Shown: positions 39,052 to 49,429 of the stretch, piece by piece
How positions within the stretch are numbered: position 1 is the first letter of the stretch
Layout: each line of letters begins with the position of its first letter
From: Mycolicibacter kumamotonensis
GTDB taxonomy: Bacteria; Actinomycetota; Actinomycetes; Mycobacteriales; Mycobacteriaceae
Assembly: GCF_002086285.1 (NCBI RefSeq)
Contig: NZ_MVHU01000011.1
Coordinates: forward strand, 57,212 to 121,211
Length of the DNA stretch: 64,000 nt
Direction of reading: 5' to 3'
Made by a program: the position numbers and the translations under genes
The notes under the pieces: model-generated
The model's database searches: none
Seen by the model: the letters and a program-made list of their open reading frames with translations, nothing else
Told to the model about the DNA's origin: nothing

Positions 39052-40218
39052 GTGGGCCTAGACGACCGTGACGCGCTGCTGGTGCTGCGCGACGCGTTCG
39101 GCACCTCGAACAGCACCGACGGCTTCGTCGGCCGCCTGTTCACCCGCTGGTTCGGAACCGACCCGTCGGCCCGAGATCTGTTCCCGGCCGACCTGTCCGC
39201 CGTCCGCGCGGCGTTCGCCCAGGCCATGAGCTGGGTGTACGGCGAGCTGGTCGCCCAGCGCGCCCAAGAGCCCGTCGCGTTCTTGGCGCAACTCGGTCGT
39301 GATCACCGTAAATACGGTGTGACGCAACATCATTACGACACCATGGGCCGGGTGCTCTATGCCGCCCTGCGAGACGAGCTGGCTGATGACTTCACGCCCG
39401 CGGTCGAGGACGCGGCCCGCGAGTCGCTGAATCTGATCATCGGGGTGATGGGCGGCGCCGCCGACGCCGAAGAGGGCCCGGCCTGGTGGGAGGGCACCGT
39501 GGTGGAACACCTACGGGTCTCCCGCGACTTGGCCGTCGTCCGGATCCAGCTGGACCACGCGCTCCCCTATCACCCGGGCCAGTACGTCAAAGTCGAGGTG
39601 CCACAGTGCCCCCGCTCCTGGCGCTACCTGTCGCCTTCCATGCCGGCCGACGAGACCGGCGCGATCGAATTCCACCTGCGCGGGGTCCCAGGCGGGCTGG
39701 TCAGCACCGCGATCGTCAACGAGACCAGGCCCGGGGACCGCTGGCGACTGTCCAGCCCGCACGGCGGCCTGCATGTCGACCGGGAGGCCGGTGACGTGCT
39801 GATGGTGGCCGGCAGCACCGGCCTGGCGCCGCTGCGGGCGATCATCATGGACCTGACCCGGTGGGGTGTGAACCCGCGCGTGCACCTGTTCTTCGGCGGC
39901 CGATACCCCTGCGAGCTCTATGACCTGCCTACGCTGTGGCAGATCGCGGCACACAACCCGTGGCTGTCGGCGACCCCGGTGTCGGAGTACCCGGGTGACC
40001 CGAACTGGGCCGCCGACTACCCGGACGTGACACCGCCGCGGGGCTTGCACCTGCGGCAGACCGGCCGGCTGCCGGACGTGGTCACCCGCTATGGCAACTG
40101 GAGCGACCGCCAGATCCTGATCTGCGGCGGCCCCGAGATGACCCGCGCCACCAAGGCGGCATTGGTCGCCAAAGGCGCTCCCGAGCAACGCATTCAACAC
40201 GACCCGCTGTCGGAGTGA
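39052..40218 (+). CDS. Type II flavohemoglobin (Rv0385-like)
   Basis: 388 residues from GTG 39052. Residues 1-135 form a globin with the proximal-His region HRKYGVTQHHYDTMG near residue 85; residues 145-385 are a ferredoxin reductase-type module (YHPGQYVKVEVP, SWRYLSPSMP, VAGSTGLAPLRAIIMD, ILICGGPEM). In mycobacteria the type II proteins lack efficient NO dioxygenase activity and were linked to D-lactate oxidation. RYLSP stands where classical FAD sites have RxYS. Same orientation beside clpB as in H37Rv. Confidence 0.9.
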   Translation: MGLDDRDALLVLRDAFGTSNSTDGFVGRLFTRWFGTDPSARDLFPADLSAVRAAFAQAMSWVYGELVAQRAQEPVAFLAQLGRDHRKYGVTQHHYDTMGRVLYAALRDELADDFTPAVEDAARESLNLIIGVMGGAADAEEGPAWWEGTVVEHLRVSRDLAVVRIQLDHALPYHPGQYVKVEVPQCPRSWRYLSPSMPADETGAIEFHLRGVPGGLVSTAIVNETRPGDRWRLSSPHGGLHVDREAGDVLMVAGSTGLAPLRAIIMDLTRWGVNPRVHLFFGGRYPCELYDLPTLWQIAAHNPWLSATPVSEYPGDPNWAADYPDVTPPRGLHLRQTGRLPDVVTRYGNWSDRQILICGGPEMTRATKAALVAKGAPEQRIQHDPLSE

Positions 40219-40221
40219 GAA

Positions 40222-41124
40222 GTGACCGAATTCGAACCGTGCACATTGGCCGATCCGTCGTCGGATCTTACGGCCACCTTCGTCCCGGGTGCGGTCATGA
40301 TCGGCACCTCGCTGTCCGACGGCGGGGTGGAGTTGCTCGGCCAGCGCAGGGGCCTGCAGGCTTACGTGTTGGACCACAAGACCATGGGCATCCCGCTGCT
40401 GTACCCGTGGGCGAACCGGTTGAGCGGCAAGGAATTCCGCGTCGGCGACACCGAGGTCGCGCTGACCCCCGGCAGCGGCGGAGTGCACACCGACGAGCAC
40501 GGCGCCCCGATCCACGGCACGCTGGCCGGAGATCCCGGGTGGCGGGTGATAAAGCGATCGGCGACGGCCTTGGCCGCCGAACTCGACTTCGGTTCCCGGC
40601 CGGAGTTGTTGGCGTCCTTCCCGTTTCCGCACCGGCTCAGCATGGCTGTCAGCCTTGCGGACCGCACGCTGACGGTGCGTACCACCGTCACCGCCTCCAC
40701 CGGCACGGCGGTGCCGCTGTGCTTCGGCTTCCACCCGTACCTGCAACTGCCGGACGTTGCCCGCGCGGACTGGCGCATCGAGACGCCGGCGATGCGACAT
40801 GTGGGCCTCGATGAGCGTGCGCTGCCGACCGGTGAGACGTCGGAATGGCCGCAGACCTCGGACGTCTTGGGCGAGCAGGCGTTTGACGACGGGTTTGATG
40901 AAGTGCCGGCCGGGGCGGTGTTCGCGGTCAGCGGCGGCGGTCGGCGCATCGAGGTGCACTTCGAGCAGGGTTACCCGGCGGCACAGATCTACGCGCCGAC
41001 CACCGAGGACGTGATCTGCTTCGAACCGATGGCCGCGCCCACCGACGCGCTACGCCGCGGCGGCTACCGGATGGCCCGCCCCGGCGAACCCGGCGTGGCC
41101 CAATTCTCGATCCGAGTCCGTTGA
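40222..41124 (+). CDS. Aldose 1-epimerase family protein
   Basis: 300 residues from GTG 40222, three bases after the flavohemoglobin stop, so probably co-transcribed. Galactose-mutarotase fold: IPLLYPWANRL near residue 55, catalytic His in PIHGTLAGDPGW near 95 and FGFHPYLQLP near 170, and VICFEPMAAPTDALRRGGY with the catalytic Glu near 270. Interconverts anomers of sugars or sugar phosphates; exact substrate unknown. Confidence 0.9.
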   Translation: MTEFEPCTLADPSSDLTATFVPGAVMIGTSLSDGGVELLGQRRGLQAYVLDHKTMGIPLLYPWANRLSGKEFRVGDTEVALTPGSGGVHTDEHGAPIHGTLAGDPGWRVIKRSATALAAELDFGSRPELLASFPFPHRLSMAVSLADRTLTVRTTVTASTGTAVPLCFGFHPYLQLPDVARADWRIETPAMRHVGLDERALPTGETSEWPQTSDVLGEQAFDDGFDEVPAGAVFAVSGGGRRIEVHFEQGYPAAQIYAPTTEDVICFEPMAAPTDALRRGGYRMARPGEPGVAQFSIRVR

Positions 41125-41180
41125 CTCTGCGCCTACGGAGCAAAAGTGCGAGTAGGGCACGCCGTAGACGCAGAGTCAAC
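41120..41180. terminator. Bidirectional terminator hairpin
   Basis: 19-bp arms (41120-41138 and 41162-41180) with one mismatch, enclosing a 23-base loop that itself contains a GTGC/GCAC stem. It spans the gap between the converging epimerase (stop 41124) and hspR (stop 41190) genes. The element also marks one junction of the block that is inverted relative to H37Rv. Confidence 0.78.
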
Positions 41181-41189
41181 CAGAAGAAA

Positions 41190-41561
41190 TCACCTACGCG
41201 GCTGCCAGACCACCACGGCGGTGCTCTTGGGCATCACCGCGATCTCGCGGCGCTGCTTGGCGCGCAGGGTCTCCAGCTCGGCCGCCATCTCCTTGACCCG
41301 CGACTGCAGCGCCTCGACCTGGTTGGTCAGCTCGATGATCCGTTTGATCCCGGCGAGGTTGACGCCCTCATCGTGGGAGAGGCGCTGCACCTCGCGCAGC
41401 AGGTCGACATCCCGCTCGGAGTAGCGGCGTCCGCCGCCGGAGCTGCGGCGCGGGCTGACCAGACCGATCCGGTCGTAGGTCCGCAGCGTCTGGGCGTGCA
41501 TACCGGCCAGCTCGGCTGCCACCGAGATCAGGAAGGTACGCGAGTTCTCCGATTTACTCAT
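41190..41561 (-). CDS. hspR: Heat-shock repressor HspR
   Basis: MerR-fold repressor of the dnaK operon and clpB. ATG 41561 overlaps the dnaJ stop as ATGA and gives 123 residues. Winged-helix part: [46 protein letters not shown] (described here in segments, residues about 9-60), then a coiled-coil ([22 protein letters not shown]) and a short hydrophobic tail. Binds HAIR sites, one of which precedes dnaK and another clpB in this window; DnaK acts as corepressor in related actinomycetes. Confidence 0.96.
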   Translation of the reverse strand: MSKSENSRTFLISVAAELAGMHAQTLRTYDRIGLVSPRRSSGGGRRYSERDVDLLREVQRLSHDEGVNLAGIKRIIELTNQVEALQSRVKEMAAELETLRAKQRREIAVMPKSTAVVVWQPRR

Positions 41562-42751
41562 GATCGGTTCCCCGCCCATCCGGCCCTCGGGTCGAACCCG
41601 CTGGCCCGCTCGGCTGCCGCATACGCCTCGAGTGCCTCCTGCGCGGGCCCCTCCAGGTTCGGCGGGACCGCGACCTTCACCTTGACCAGTAGATCACCGT
41701 GGCCACCGCCGCGCTTGGGCACACCGCGCCCGCGCACCCGCAGAATCCGGCCGTCGGCGGTTCCCTTGGGCACCCGCACACCGACCTTGCCGTCCAACGT
41801 CGGCACCGAAAGCGTGGTACCCAGGGCGAGTTCGGAGAAACTGACCGGGATGGTGACCGTCAGGTCATCCCCGTCGCGGCCGAAGACCTTGTCCGGACGC
41901 ACCCGGACCGTCACGTACAGATCGCCCGACGGCGCTCCCCGCAGACCCGCCTCGCCTTGGCCGGCCAGCCGAATCCGTTGGCCGTCTTCGACGCCCGGTG
42001 GGATCCGCACGTTGATGGTGCGGGTGCGGGCCGCGCGCCCGGTTCCCTTGCACTCCGAGCACGGGTGCTCGATGATCGACCCGCTGCCGCGGCAGTCCGT
42101 ACACGGCTCGGAGAACCCGAAGGCACCCTGGTTGCTGCTGATCACTCCGGATCCGTTGCACGACGAGCACACTCGCGGGCTGGTGCCCGGCCGGGCGCCA
42201 CTGCCGTGACAGTTGGTGCACGGCGCGGCACTGGTCAGCCGCAGCGGCATCTCCACGCCCTTGGTGGCTTCCAGGAAACTCAGTTCAGAGTCGGTCTCCA
42301 GGTCGTTTCCGCGCCGCGGCCGGCTGGGCCGCTGCTGGGCGCCGCGGCCGAACAGGCCGCCGAAGAGATCACCGATGTTGGCGCCACCGGTCTGGCCGGC
42401 GGCGCCGAACAGGTCGTTGAGGTTGAACTCGCTGCCGTCGCCGCCGGTGGTGAACCGATCGAAATTGCCGCCACCGAACCCGCCGCCGTTGAAGCGCCGT
42501 CCGAACCCGCCGCCGGCGAACAATCGCCGGGTCTCGTCGTACTCCTTGCGTTTTGCCTCATCGGACAAGACGCTGTAGGCCTCGGAGACGGCCTTGAACC
42601 GCTCCGCGGCAGACGGGTTGTTGGGGTTGCGGTCCGGATGCAGTTCGGACGCCAGCTTGCGGTAGGCGCTCTTGATCTCTTTCTCGCTGGCGTCGGAGGA
42701 GACGCCCAACTCCTTGTAGAAGTCTTTCTCGACCCATTCACGCTGAGCCAT
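41558..42751 (-). CDS. dnaJ: Chaperone DnaJ (DnaJ1)
   Basis: 397 residues. J-domain with the HPD triad ([12 protein letters not shown]) near residue 40, Gly/Phe-rich linker ([16 protein letters not shown]) near 85, four CxxCxGxG zinc repeats ([32 protein letters not shown]) about residues 175-245, and C-terminal substrate domains. Stimulates DnaK ATPase and delivers clients. Third gene of dnaK-grpE-dnaJ-hspR. Confidence 0.97.
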   Translation of the reverse strand: MAQREWVEKDFYKELGVSSDASEKEIKSAYRKLASELHPDRNPNNPSAAERFKAVSEAYSVLSDEAKRKEYDETRRLFAGGGFGRRFNGGGFGGGNFDRFTTGGDGSEFNLNDLFGAAGQTGGANIGDLFGGLFGRGAQQRPSRPRRGNDLETDSELSFLEATKGVEMPLRLTSAAPCTNCHGSGARPGTSPRVCSSCNGSGVISSNQGAFGFSEPCTDCRGSGSIIEHPCSECKGTGRAARTRTINVRIPPGVEDGQRIRLAGQGEAGLRGAPSGDLYVTVRVRPDKVFGRDGDDLTVTIPVSFSELALGTTLSVPTLDGKVGVRVPKGTADGRILRVRGRGVPKRGGGHGDLLVKVKVAVPPNLEGPAQEALEAYAAAERASGFDPRAGWAGNRS

Positions 42752-42774
42752 GACGCGTCACCTCCTCACCTTGA

Positions 42775-43412
42775 TCAATTGTCGTCGCCGGCGTCTTCGT
42801 CGTCACCTCGGGTCTGGTCGTCGCTGCCCTCGTCACCGTCCGGAACGGTGTCCACCACGCCGACCATCGCGTGGCGCAGCACCTGGTCACCGAGTTTGTA
42901 GCCCTGCCGCAGGACGGTGCCGATCACCGAATGGGTTCCGTCGCCCTCGTGCTGGACGGCCTCGTGCAGCAGCGGGTCGAACTCTTCGCCCTCGGCGCCG
43001 AACGCCGCCAGACCCAGCCCGGTGAGCACGCCGGTCAGCTTGTCCGCGAACGCCTTCAGCGGCCCGGATTCCAGGTCGCCGTGACTACGGGCGCGGTCCA
43101 GGTCGTCGAGGATCCCCAGCAGTTCGGTCACCACCGCGGCCTTGGCCCGGTCGGCGACGCCCTGCTGGTCGCGCAGCGCCCGCTTGCGGTAGTTGGCGAA
43201 ATCCGCCTGTACCCGCTGCAGGTCGGCGGTCAGCTCCGCAACCTGGTCGACCTCACCGGCTTGGTCGTCGCCGGCGGCCGGTTCCGCCGGCGCCGGCCCA
43301 CTTGGGGCCGGCCCGGCAGAACTCGCGCGCACCTCACCGGTTTCCGGGTCGATACGCCGCTTGTCGGTCACGGTGATCGTCTCCGGAGACGGATCGCGTG
43401 AATCTCCTTCGC

Positions 43413-43416
<4 letters not shown>
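42775..43416 (-). CDS. grpE: Nucleotide exchange factor GrpE
   Basis: 213 residues; GTG 43416 overlaps the dnaK stop (GTGA). Disordered charged N-terminus, long helical segment ([25 protein letters not shown] near residue 62) and the beta-domain with [42 protein letters not shown] (segments near residues 155-195). Releases ADP from DnaK. Confidence 0.96.
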
Positions 43417-45263
<1,847 letters not shown>

Positions 45264-45295
45264 TGTGGTTTCCTCCCTGATAGACGCTTCCCTAG

Positions 45296-45316
45296 TCTGA
45301 GCGGACTGCGCTCAAG
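45296..45316. promoter_or_regulatory. Degenerate second HAIR site of dnaK
   Basis: TCTGAGC-N7-GCTCAAG, same half-site spacing as HAIR but four mismatches to consensus, 33-53 bases upstream of the dnaK ATG. Possibly a weak cooperative HspR site. Confidence 0.4.
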
Positions 45317-45350
45317 GATGCGCCTGCGGCGGCCCTGCTGTCAACCCAGA

Positions 45351-45371
45351 CTTGAGTGTTAGTGACTCAAC
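45351..45371. promoter_or_regulatory. HspR operator (HAIR) of dnaK operon
   Basis: CTTGAGT-N7-ACTCAAC, one mismatch to the HAIR consensus. It lies just downstream of the SigH-type promoter, where bound HspR would block transcription start or escape. Confidence 0.85.
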
Positions 45372-45385
45372 TTGTCGTAGTGGTC

Positions 45386-45412
45386 AACGGGGCGGATTCG
45401 GAGTTTGTTCCC
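45386..45412 (-). promoter_or_regulatory. SigH-type promoter of dnaK operon
   Basis: Minus strand GGGAACA, 16 bases, CGTT, an exact fit to the mycobacterial SigH consensus. The implied leader to the dnaK ATG is about 115 bases and contains both HAIR-like sites. Confidence 0.75.
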
Positions 45413-45421
45413 GGGAGACGG

Positions 45422-46027
45422 TCAGCTGCTCACGACGGTCATGATCCCCGGTGGCGCGTCGAGGGCCTGGAGGGTTCGCGCGGCTGCGATGTCGATGTGC
45501 ACGCGTGGCGCCGGCGGGAGTTTCTGCTGGTAGTAGGTGCCGGGCCCGTAGAAGAATCCGTAGCGTAGGACCACGCCGTGCGCCGCGAGCACGGCTTCCT
45601 CGAGTGCGACCACCGCGTCGGCTTCGAGCCCGGGGCGCATCGTCCACGCGACGCTTTGGGCGACGATCTTCGTCGGCGACAAGCCCTCCAGCGCGCCGAT
45701 GAGGTTGCGGGTGCCCTCCACCCGTATCCGGGCATTGAGCGCGGACTCCTCGGGCAGATCATCCAGGTCGTCGGGAAGATCCGTCAGCTGATGCAGAACC
45801 AGGTCGGGTGAGAAGGCGCGAACGGCGCCGGTCAGGGCCGGACGGTCGAAGACGTCGCAGACGATCGGTTGGGCACCCAGGAAAGCCAACCCGTCGGCCT
45901 TCCCGGCCGACCTCGTCAGTGCCCCGACGGTATGGCCCGCCTCGATGAGCAGCGGTACGAGCCGACTGCCGATCACACCCGAGGCGCCCGCGAAGAAGAT
46001 CCGCCTGCCGCCTCCGGCGGCGCTCAT
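45422..46027 (-). CDS. NAD-dependent epimerase/dehydratase-like protein, short form
   Basis: 201 residues. N-terminal Rossmann motif FFAGASGVIGSRLVPLL, LNARIRVEGTRNLIGAL near residue 100, and RYGFFYGPGTYY near 155. The usual family length is about 300; the C-terminal substrate region is cut short, and the catalytic Tyr-x3-Lys is not seen, so it may be a binding protein or a degenerate enzyme. ATG overlaps the DUF302 stop (ATGA). Last gene of the thiolase-nitrilase run. Confidence 0.78.
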   Translation of the reverse strand: MSAAGGGRRIFFAGASGVIGSRLVPLLIEAGHTVGALTRSAGKADGLAFLGAQPIVCDVFDRPALTGAVRAFSPDLVLHQLTDLPDDLDDLPEESALNARIRVEGTRNLIGALEGLSPTKIVAQSVAWTMRPGLEADAVVALEEAVLAAHGVVLRYGFFYGPGTYYQQKLPPAPRVHIDIAAARTLQALDAPPGIMTVVSS

Positions 46028-46527
46028 CCCGCGACCTTCGCGGCCAGGGCCGCCAGCTTGGCGTCGAGCCCTTCGGCGGCCGCGAGCAGCGCCGGGTGGG
46101 GTGCTATGACCATCAGTGATGAGGGCTTGACATAGGTCAAACTGCTGCTGCCGTCGTCCTCGCCGACGATCAGCAACTCCACCGGCGCGAACAGGCCCGC
46201 CGTCACGTCGTGGCGCAACATCGTGATCGCGATCAGCGGGTTGCCGATAATGACCCGCAACGCTGCCCGGTCGATGCCCGCCTTGGCGATCCAGCCGCCG
46301 TGATCGAAGACCGCGAACAGCATGAACCCGCTCGATCCGACGTGGGTTTGGACTTCATTGCGATACGAGTCCCAGCTCAGGAAATTCCTCGCGATGTCAT
46401 CGATCGGCACCGGCCGACCGCCGACGTCGGCGAACAATGCGGCCACCAGCTCGTCGTAGCTCTTCGTGCTCGCATAGCGCACCCGCACTCCGGAGAAGCG
46501 GACCTCGCTCGGATCAGACCGCGACAC
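46024..46527 (-). CDS. DUF302-domain protein
   Basis: GTG 46527, five bases after AGGAGGTG, gives 167 residues; a start at 46545 is less likely. Domain landmarks of DUF302: the opening TKSYDELVAALFADVG and, later, VIIGNPLIAITMLRHDVTAGLFAPVELLIVGEDD. These small proteins often accompany redox or sulfur genes; their biochemical role is unknown. It overlaps the nitrilase 3' end by 14 bases and the epimerase start by four, so the three are translationally linked. Confidence 0.75.
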   Translation of the reverse strand: MSRSDPSEVRFSGVRVRYASTKSYDELVAALFADVGGRPVPIDDIARNFLSWDSYRNEVQTHVGSSGFMLFAVFDHGGWIAKAGIDRAALRVIIGNPLIAITMLRHDVTAGLFAPVELLIVGEDDGSSSLTYVKPSSLMVIAPHPALLAAAEGLDAKLAALAAKVAG

Positions 46528-47491
46528 GATCCACCTCCTCGGCATCGGCGGGCGCGAATTCCTCGAAGCGGTCCTGAAGAGGGGCGCGGGGTGTGCGGTC
46601 CACCAGCAGGCTCAGCAGTTCCGGACGGCTGTAGTGGCCGCGGGCGTCCATCTGCGACTTGCGCGCATCGATCAACGAGAAGTCCAGGTCGGCGATCACC
46701 TCACCTTCGCCGGAACGCAGTGGCTCGCCGAGCAGTTCACCGTGCGGACTGATGATCGCGGTGAAGCACCCGCCCGAGATCGGGCCGATCGGGCACCCGG
46801 TGTCGGCCATGATCCGGGCCTGCTGGTCGGCGTCCAGCCAGGCCGTGGAGTTCACGACGAAGGCACCCGATTCGAGTGCGTGATTGCGCACGCTGAACTC
46901 GGCCTGTTGCGCGAACAACTCCCCGGCGAACGAACCCGGCCACATGCCCGAGTGGATCTGCTCGCCGTCGCCGATCAAGGCATAGCGGGCCAACGGGATG
47001 TAGTGCTCCCAGCAGGCGAGCTGCCCGACCCGTCCGACCGCGCTGTCGACGGCACGCAGACCGCTGCCATCACCCTGCCCCCAGATCATCCGCTCGTGAT
47101 ACGTCGGCATGATCTTGCGCCGCCGCTGCAGCAGGGTGCCGTCCGCATCGAACAGCAGCTGGGTGTTGTACAGCGAGCCGCCGTCGCGCTCGGTCACACC
47201 GATGGAAACCACCATTGCGGCTTGTCTCGCCGCGGCCGCGATCGCGTCGATCTCCGGTGATGGGATCGTCACGGCCTGCTCCATCAATGTGAGGTGTTGC
47301 GGACGCATCTCGAACGGACGCTGCACGAACGCGAAGTACGGGTAGTACGGGATCACCGTTTCGGGAAAGACCGCGAACCGCACACCGTGGTGCGACAAGT
47401 GCTCGATCCATTCCACCACTCGTTCGACGGTTCCTTCCCGGCTGTAGAGCACCGGGCTGATCTGTACGGCGGCGGCTCGGATCTCATTCAT
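46514..47491 (-). CDS. Nitrilase (carbon-nitrogen hydrolase family)
   Basis: ATG 47491 gives 325 residues (MNEIRAAAVQISPVLY); an ATG at 47512 is also possible. The Glu-Lys-Cys triad is present: AVFPETVIPYYPY near residue 42, RRKIMPTYHERMIWG near 125 and QLACWEHYIPLARY near 160. The CWEHxxPL motif marks true nitrilases, which turn nitriles into carboxylic acids and ammonia. Neighbouring thiolase, DUF302 and epimerase genes suggest use of a nitrile-derived acid; inference only. Confidence 0.9.
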   Translation of the reverse strand: MNEIRAAAVQISPVLYSREGTVERVVEWIEHLSHHGVRFAVFPETVIPYYPYFAFVQRPFEMRPQHLTLMEQAVTIPSPEIDAIAAAARQAAMVVSIGVTERDGGSLYNTQLLFDADGTLLQRRRKIMPTYHERMIWGQGDGSGLRAVDSAVGRVGQLACWEHYIPLARYALIGDGEQIHSGMWPGSFAGELFAQQAEFSVRNHALESGAFVVNSTAWLDADQQARIMADTGCPIGPISGGCFTAIISPHGELLGEPLRSGEGEVIADLDFSLIDARKSQMDARGHYSRPELLSLLVDRTPRAPLQDRFEEFAPADAEEVDRVAV

Positions 47492-47521
47492 TGTCGTCAA
47501 ACCTTCTTTCATGTGTGCGTT

Positions 47522-48709
47522 CTAGTCGAGGCGCTCGATGATCGTGGCGTTGGCCATGCCGCCGCCCTCGCACATCGTCTGCAATCCGTAGCGTTTTCCG
47601 CTGTGCTGCAACGCGTTTACCAAGGTGGTCATCAGGCGTGCGCCGCTGGCGCCCAACGGATGCCCGATCGCGATGGCGCCGCCGTTGACGTTCGTCTTCG
47701 CCAGATCTGCGCCGGTTTCCCTCGCCCAGGCCAGCACCACCGGGGCGAACGCCTCGTTGACCTCGAACAGGTCGATATCGGCCAGCCTCAACCCGGCACG
47801 CCGCAATACCTTCTCGGTGGCCGGTATCACCCCGGTGAGCATGTAGAGCGGATCCGAGCCGACGACGGTGGTGGTGTGGATTCTCGCGAGTGGCCGCAGG
47901 CCCATCTTGCGGGCGACTTCGCCGCTGGCGATCAGCAGCGCTGCACTGCCGTCGGACAGCGGCGACGAGTTACCGGCGGTGATCTCCCAATTGATTTGCG
48001 GGAAGCGCGCTTCCACGGCCTCGTCGTAGAACGCCGGACGCAACGCCGACAACGTCTGGACGGTGGTGCCGGGCCGGATGATCTCGTCGGTGGTCAGGCC
48101 TGCGATCGGAACGAGCTCGTCGTCGAAGAGCCCCTCCTTGGTCGCCCGCGCCGCCTTCTCGTGGCTGGCGGCGGAGAACTCGTCGAGTTCGGCCCGGGAG
48201 AGGCCCCACCGGGCGGCGATCAACTCGGCGCTGATGCCCTGCGGCACCAGCCCTTCGGGGTAGCGGCGCGTCATGTCCTCGCCGAACGGGTTGCTACCCG
48301 GTAGCACCGAGCTGCCCATCGGGACACGGCTCATCGACTCCACCCCGGCCGCGATGACGATGTCATAGGCGCCGGCCAGCACGCCCTGGGCCGCGAAGCT
48401 GATCGCCTGCTGACTGCTGCCGCATTGCCGGTCGATGGTGGTGCCGGGAACCGACTCGGGAAATCCCGCCCCCAGCAATGCATTCCGGCCGATGTTGACG
48501 GTTTGATCGCCCACCTGGGTGACCGCACCGGCGATGACGTCATCCACCCGAGCCGGATCGATGCCCGTTGTCCGCATCAGTTCCCGCAGGCTGTGCGCCA
48601 GCAGGTCGGCAGGCAGGACGCCGTGCAGAGCGCCGCCCGGCTTGCCCTTGCCGATCGGGGTGCGAACGGCACCGACGATGACGGCGTCACGGCCTTGGTA
48701 TCCGGTCAT
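47522..48709 (-). CDS. Thiolase (acetyl-CoA acyltransferase family)
   Basis: 395 residues. Catalytic Cys in TTIDRQCGSSQQA near residue 90, His in GGAIAIGHPLGASGARLM near 350 and the second Cys in QTMCEGGGMANA near 380. Degradative or biosynthetic Claisen enzyme. Starts the minus-strand run and faces the divergent HxlR gene across a 91-bp region with repeated CTATAC half-sites, so it is the probable target of that regulator. Confidence 0.93.
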   Translation of the reverse strand: MTGYQGRDAVIVGAVRTPIGKGKPGGALHGVLPADLLAHSLRELMRTTGIDPARVDDVIAGAVTQVGDQTVNIGRNALLGAGFPESVPGTTIDRQCGSSQQAISFAAQGVLAGAYDIVIAAGVESMSRVPMGSSVLPGSNPFGEDMTRRYPEGLVPQGISAELIAARWGLSRAELDEFSAASHEKAARATKEGLFDDELVPIAGLTTDEIIRPGTTVQTLSALRPAFYDEAVEARFPQINWEITAGNSSPLSDGSAALLIASGEVARKMGLRPLARIHTTTVVGSDPLYMLTGVIPATEKVLRRAGLRLADIDLFEVNEAFAPVVLAWARETGADLAKTNVNGGAIAIGHPLGASGARLMTTLVNALQHSGKRYGLQTMCEGGGMANATIIERLD

Positions 48710-48741
48710 CGCGCATCCTCCCGCTAGCTGAGTATTGTTCT

Positions 48742-48770
48742 CTATACCTAGCTATACACCCTGGGTATAG
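48742..48770. promoter_or_regulatory. Operator-like repeats between thiolase and hxlR-type gene
   Basis: CTATAC occurs at 48742 and 48752 as a 10-bp direct repeat, and GTATAG at 48765-48770 closes an inverted repeat (CTATAC-N7-GTATAG). It lies between the two divergent starts, where HxlR-family dimers usually bind. Confidence 0.6.
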
Positions 48771-48800
48771 TAGAGTCAACTCAGGAGTGAGGTGATCGAG

Positions 48801-49286
48801 ATGACTTTTCTGCAGGGGTCCCTCGCCGACCGGGATTCCTGGTCGGCGATCGGGCAGTGCCCGGTCGAAAAGACCATGGCTGTCGTCGGCACCAAGTCCG
48901 CGATGCTGGTCATGCGGGAGGCGTACTACGGCACCACCCGCTTCGATGACTTCGCCCAGCGGGTGGGTATCACCAAGGCCGCGACCGCCACCCGGTTGGC
49001 CGAGCTGGTCGATCTCGGATTACTGGCCCGGCAGCCCTACCGTGAGCCGGGCCAGCGCAGTCGCGACGAATACGTCCTGACCGAGGCCGGGATCGATTTC
49101 ATGCCGGTGGTCTGGGCGATGTTCCAGTGGGGGCAGCGCCACCTGCCCAACCGCGGCAGGATCGGCCTGACCCATCTGGGCTGCGGCGCCGACGTGTCGG
49201 TCGAGCTGCGCTGCGCCGAAGACCATCGGGTGGAGCCCGGCGAGCTGGGTGCACGGCTGGTCAAGCCGGGGGGCGGTGCGCACTGA
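48801..49286 (+). CDS. HxlR-family transcriptional regulator
   Basis: 161 residues from ATG 48801, with GAGGTG at proper spacing; a GTG at 48792 is the alternative. HxlR winged helix: QCPVEKTMAVVGTKSAMLVMREAYYGTTRFDDFAQRVGITKAATATRLAELVDLGLLARQPY (in segments, residues about 19-80), then TEAGIDFMPVVWAMFQWGQRH. An extra C-terminal part holds three Cys (LGCGADVSVELRCAEDH), which could sense redox state or metal. Divergent to the thiolase operon and likely its repressor. Confidence 0.88.
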   Translation: MTFLQGSLADRDSWSAIGQCPVEKTMAVVGTKSAMLVMREAYYGTTRFDDFAQRVGITKAATATRLAELVDLGLLARQPYREPGQRSRDEYVLTEAGIDFMPVVWAMFQWGQRHLPNRGRIGLTHLGCGADVSVELRCAEDHRVEPGELGARLVKPGGGAH

Positions 49287-49429
49287 TCCTCGCCGGCCGG
49301 CGCCGCCGCCCAACCGGCCGTCGGCGGCCTTCTTCTGGTTCGAGAACGTCTTGAGCCCGCTCGCCGGCGTAAACTCCGACCGGACTGTCGCGGCTGTCTA
49401 GCTGGCAACGTGCGGCCACCTCTGACACC

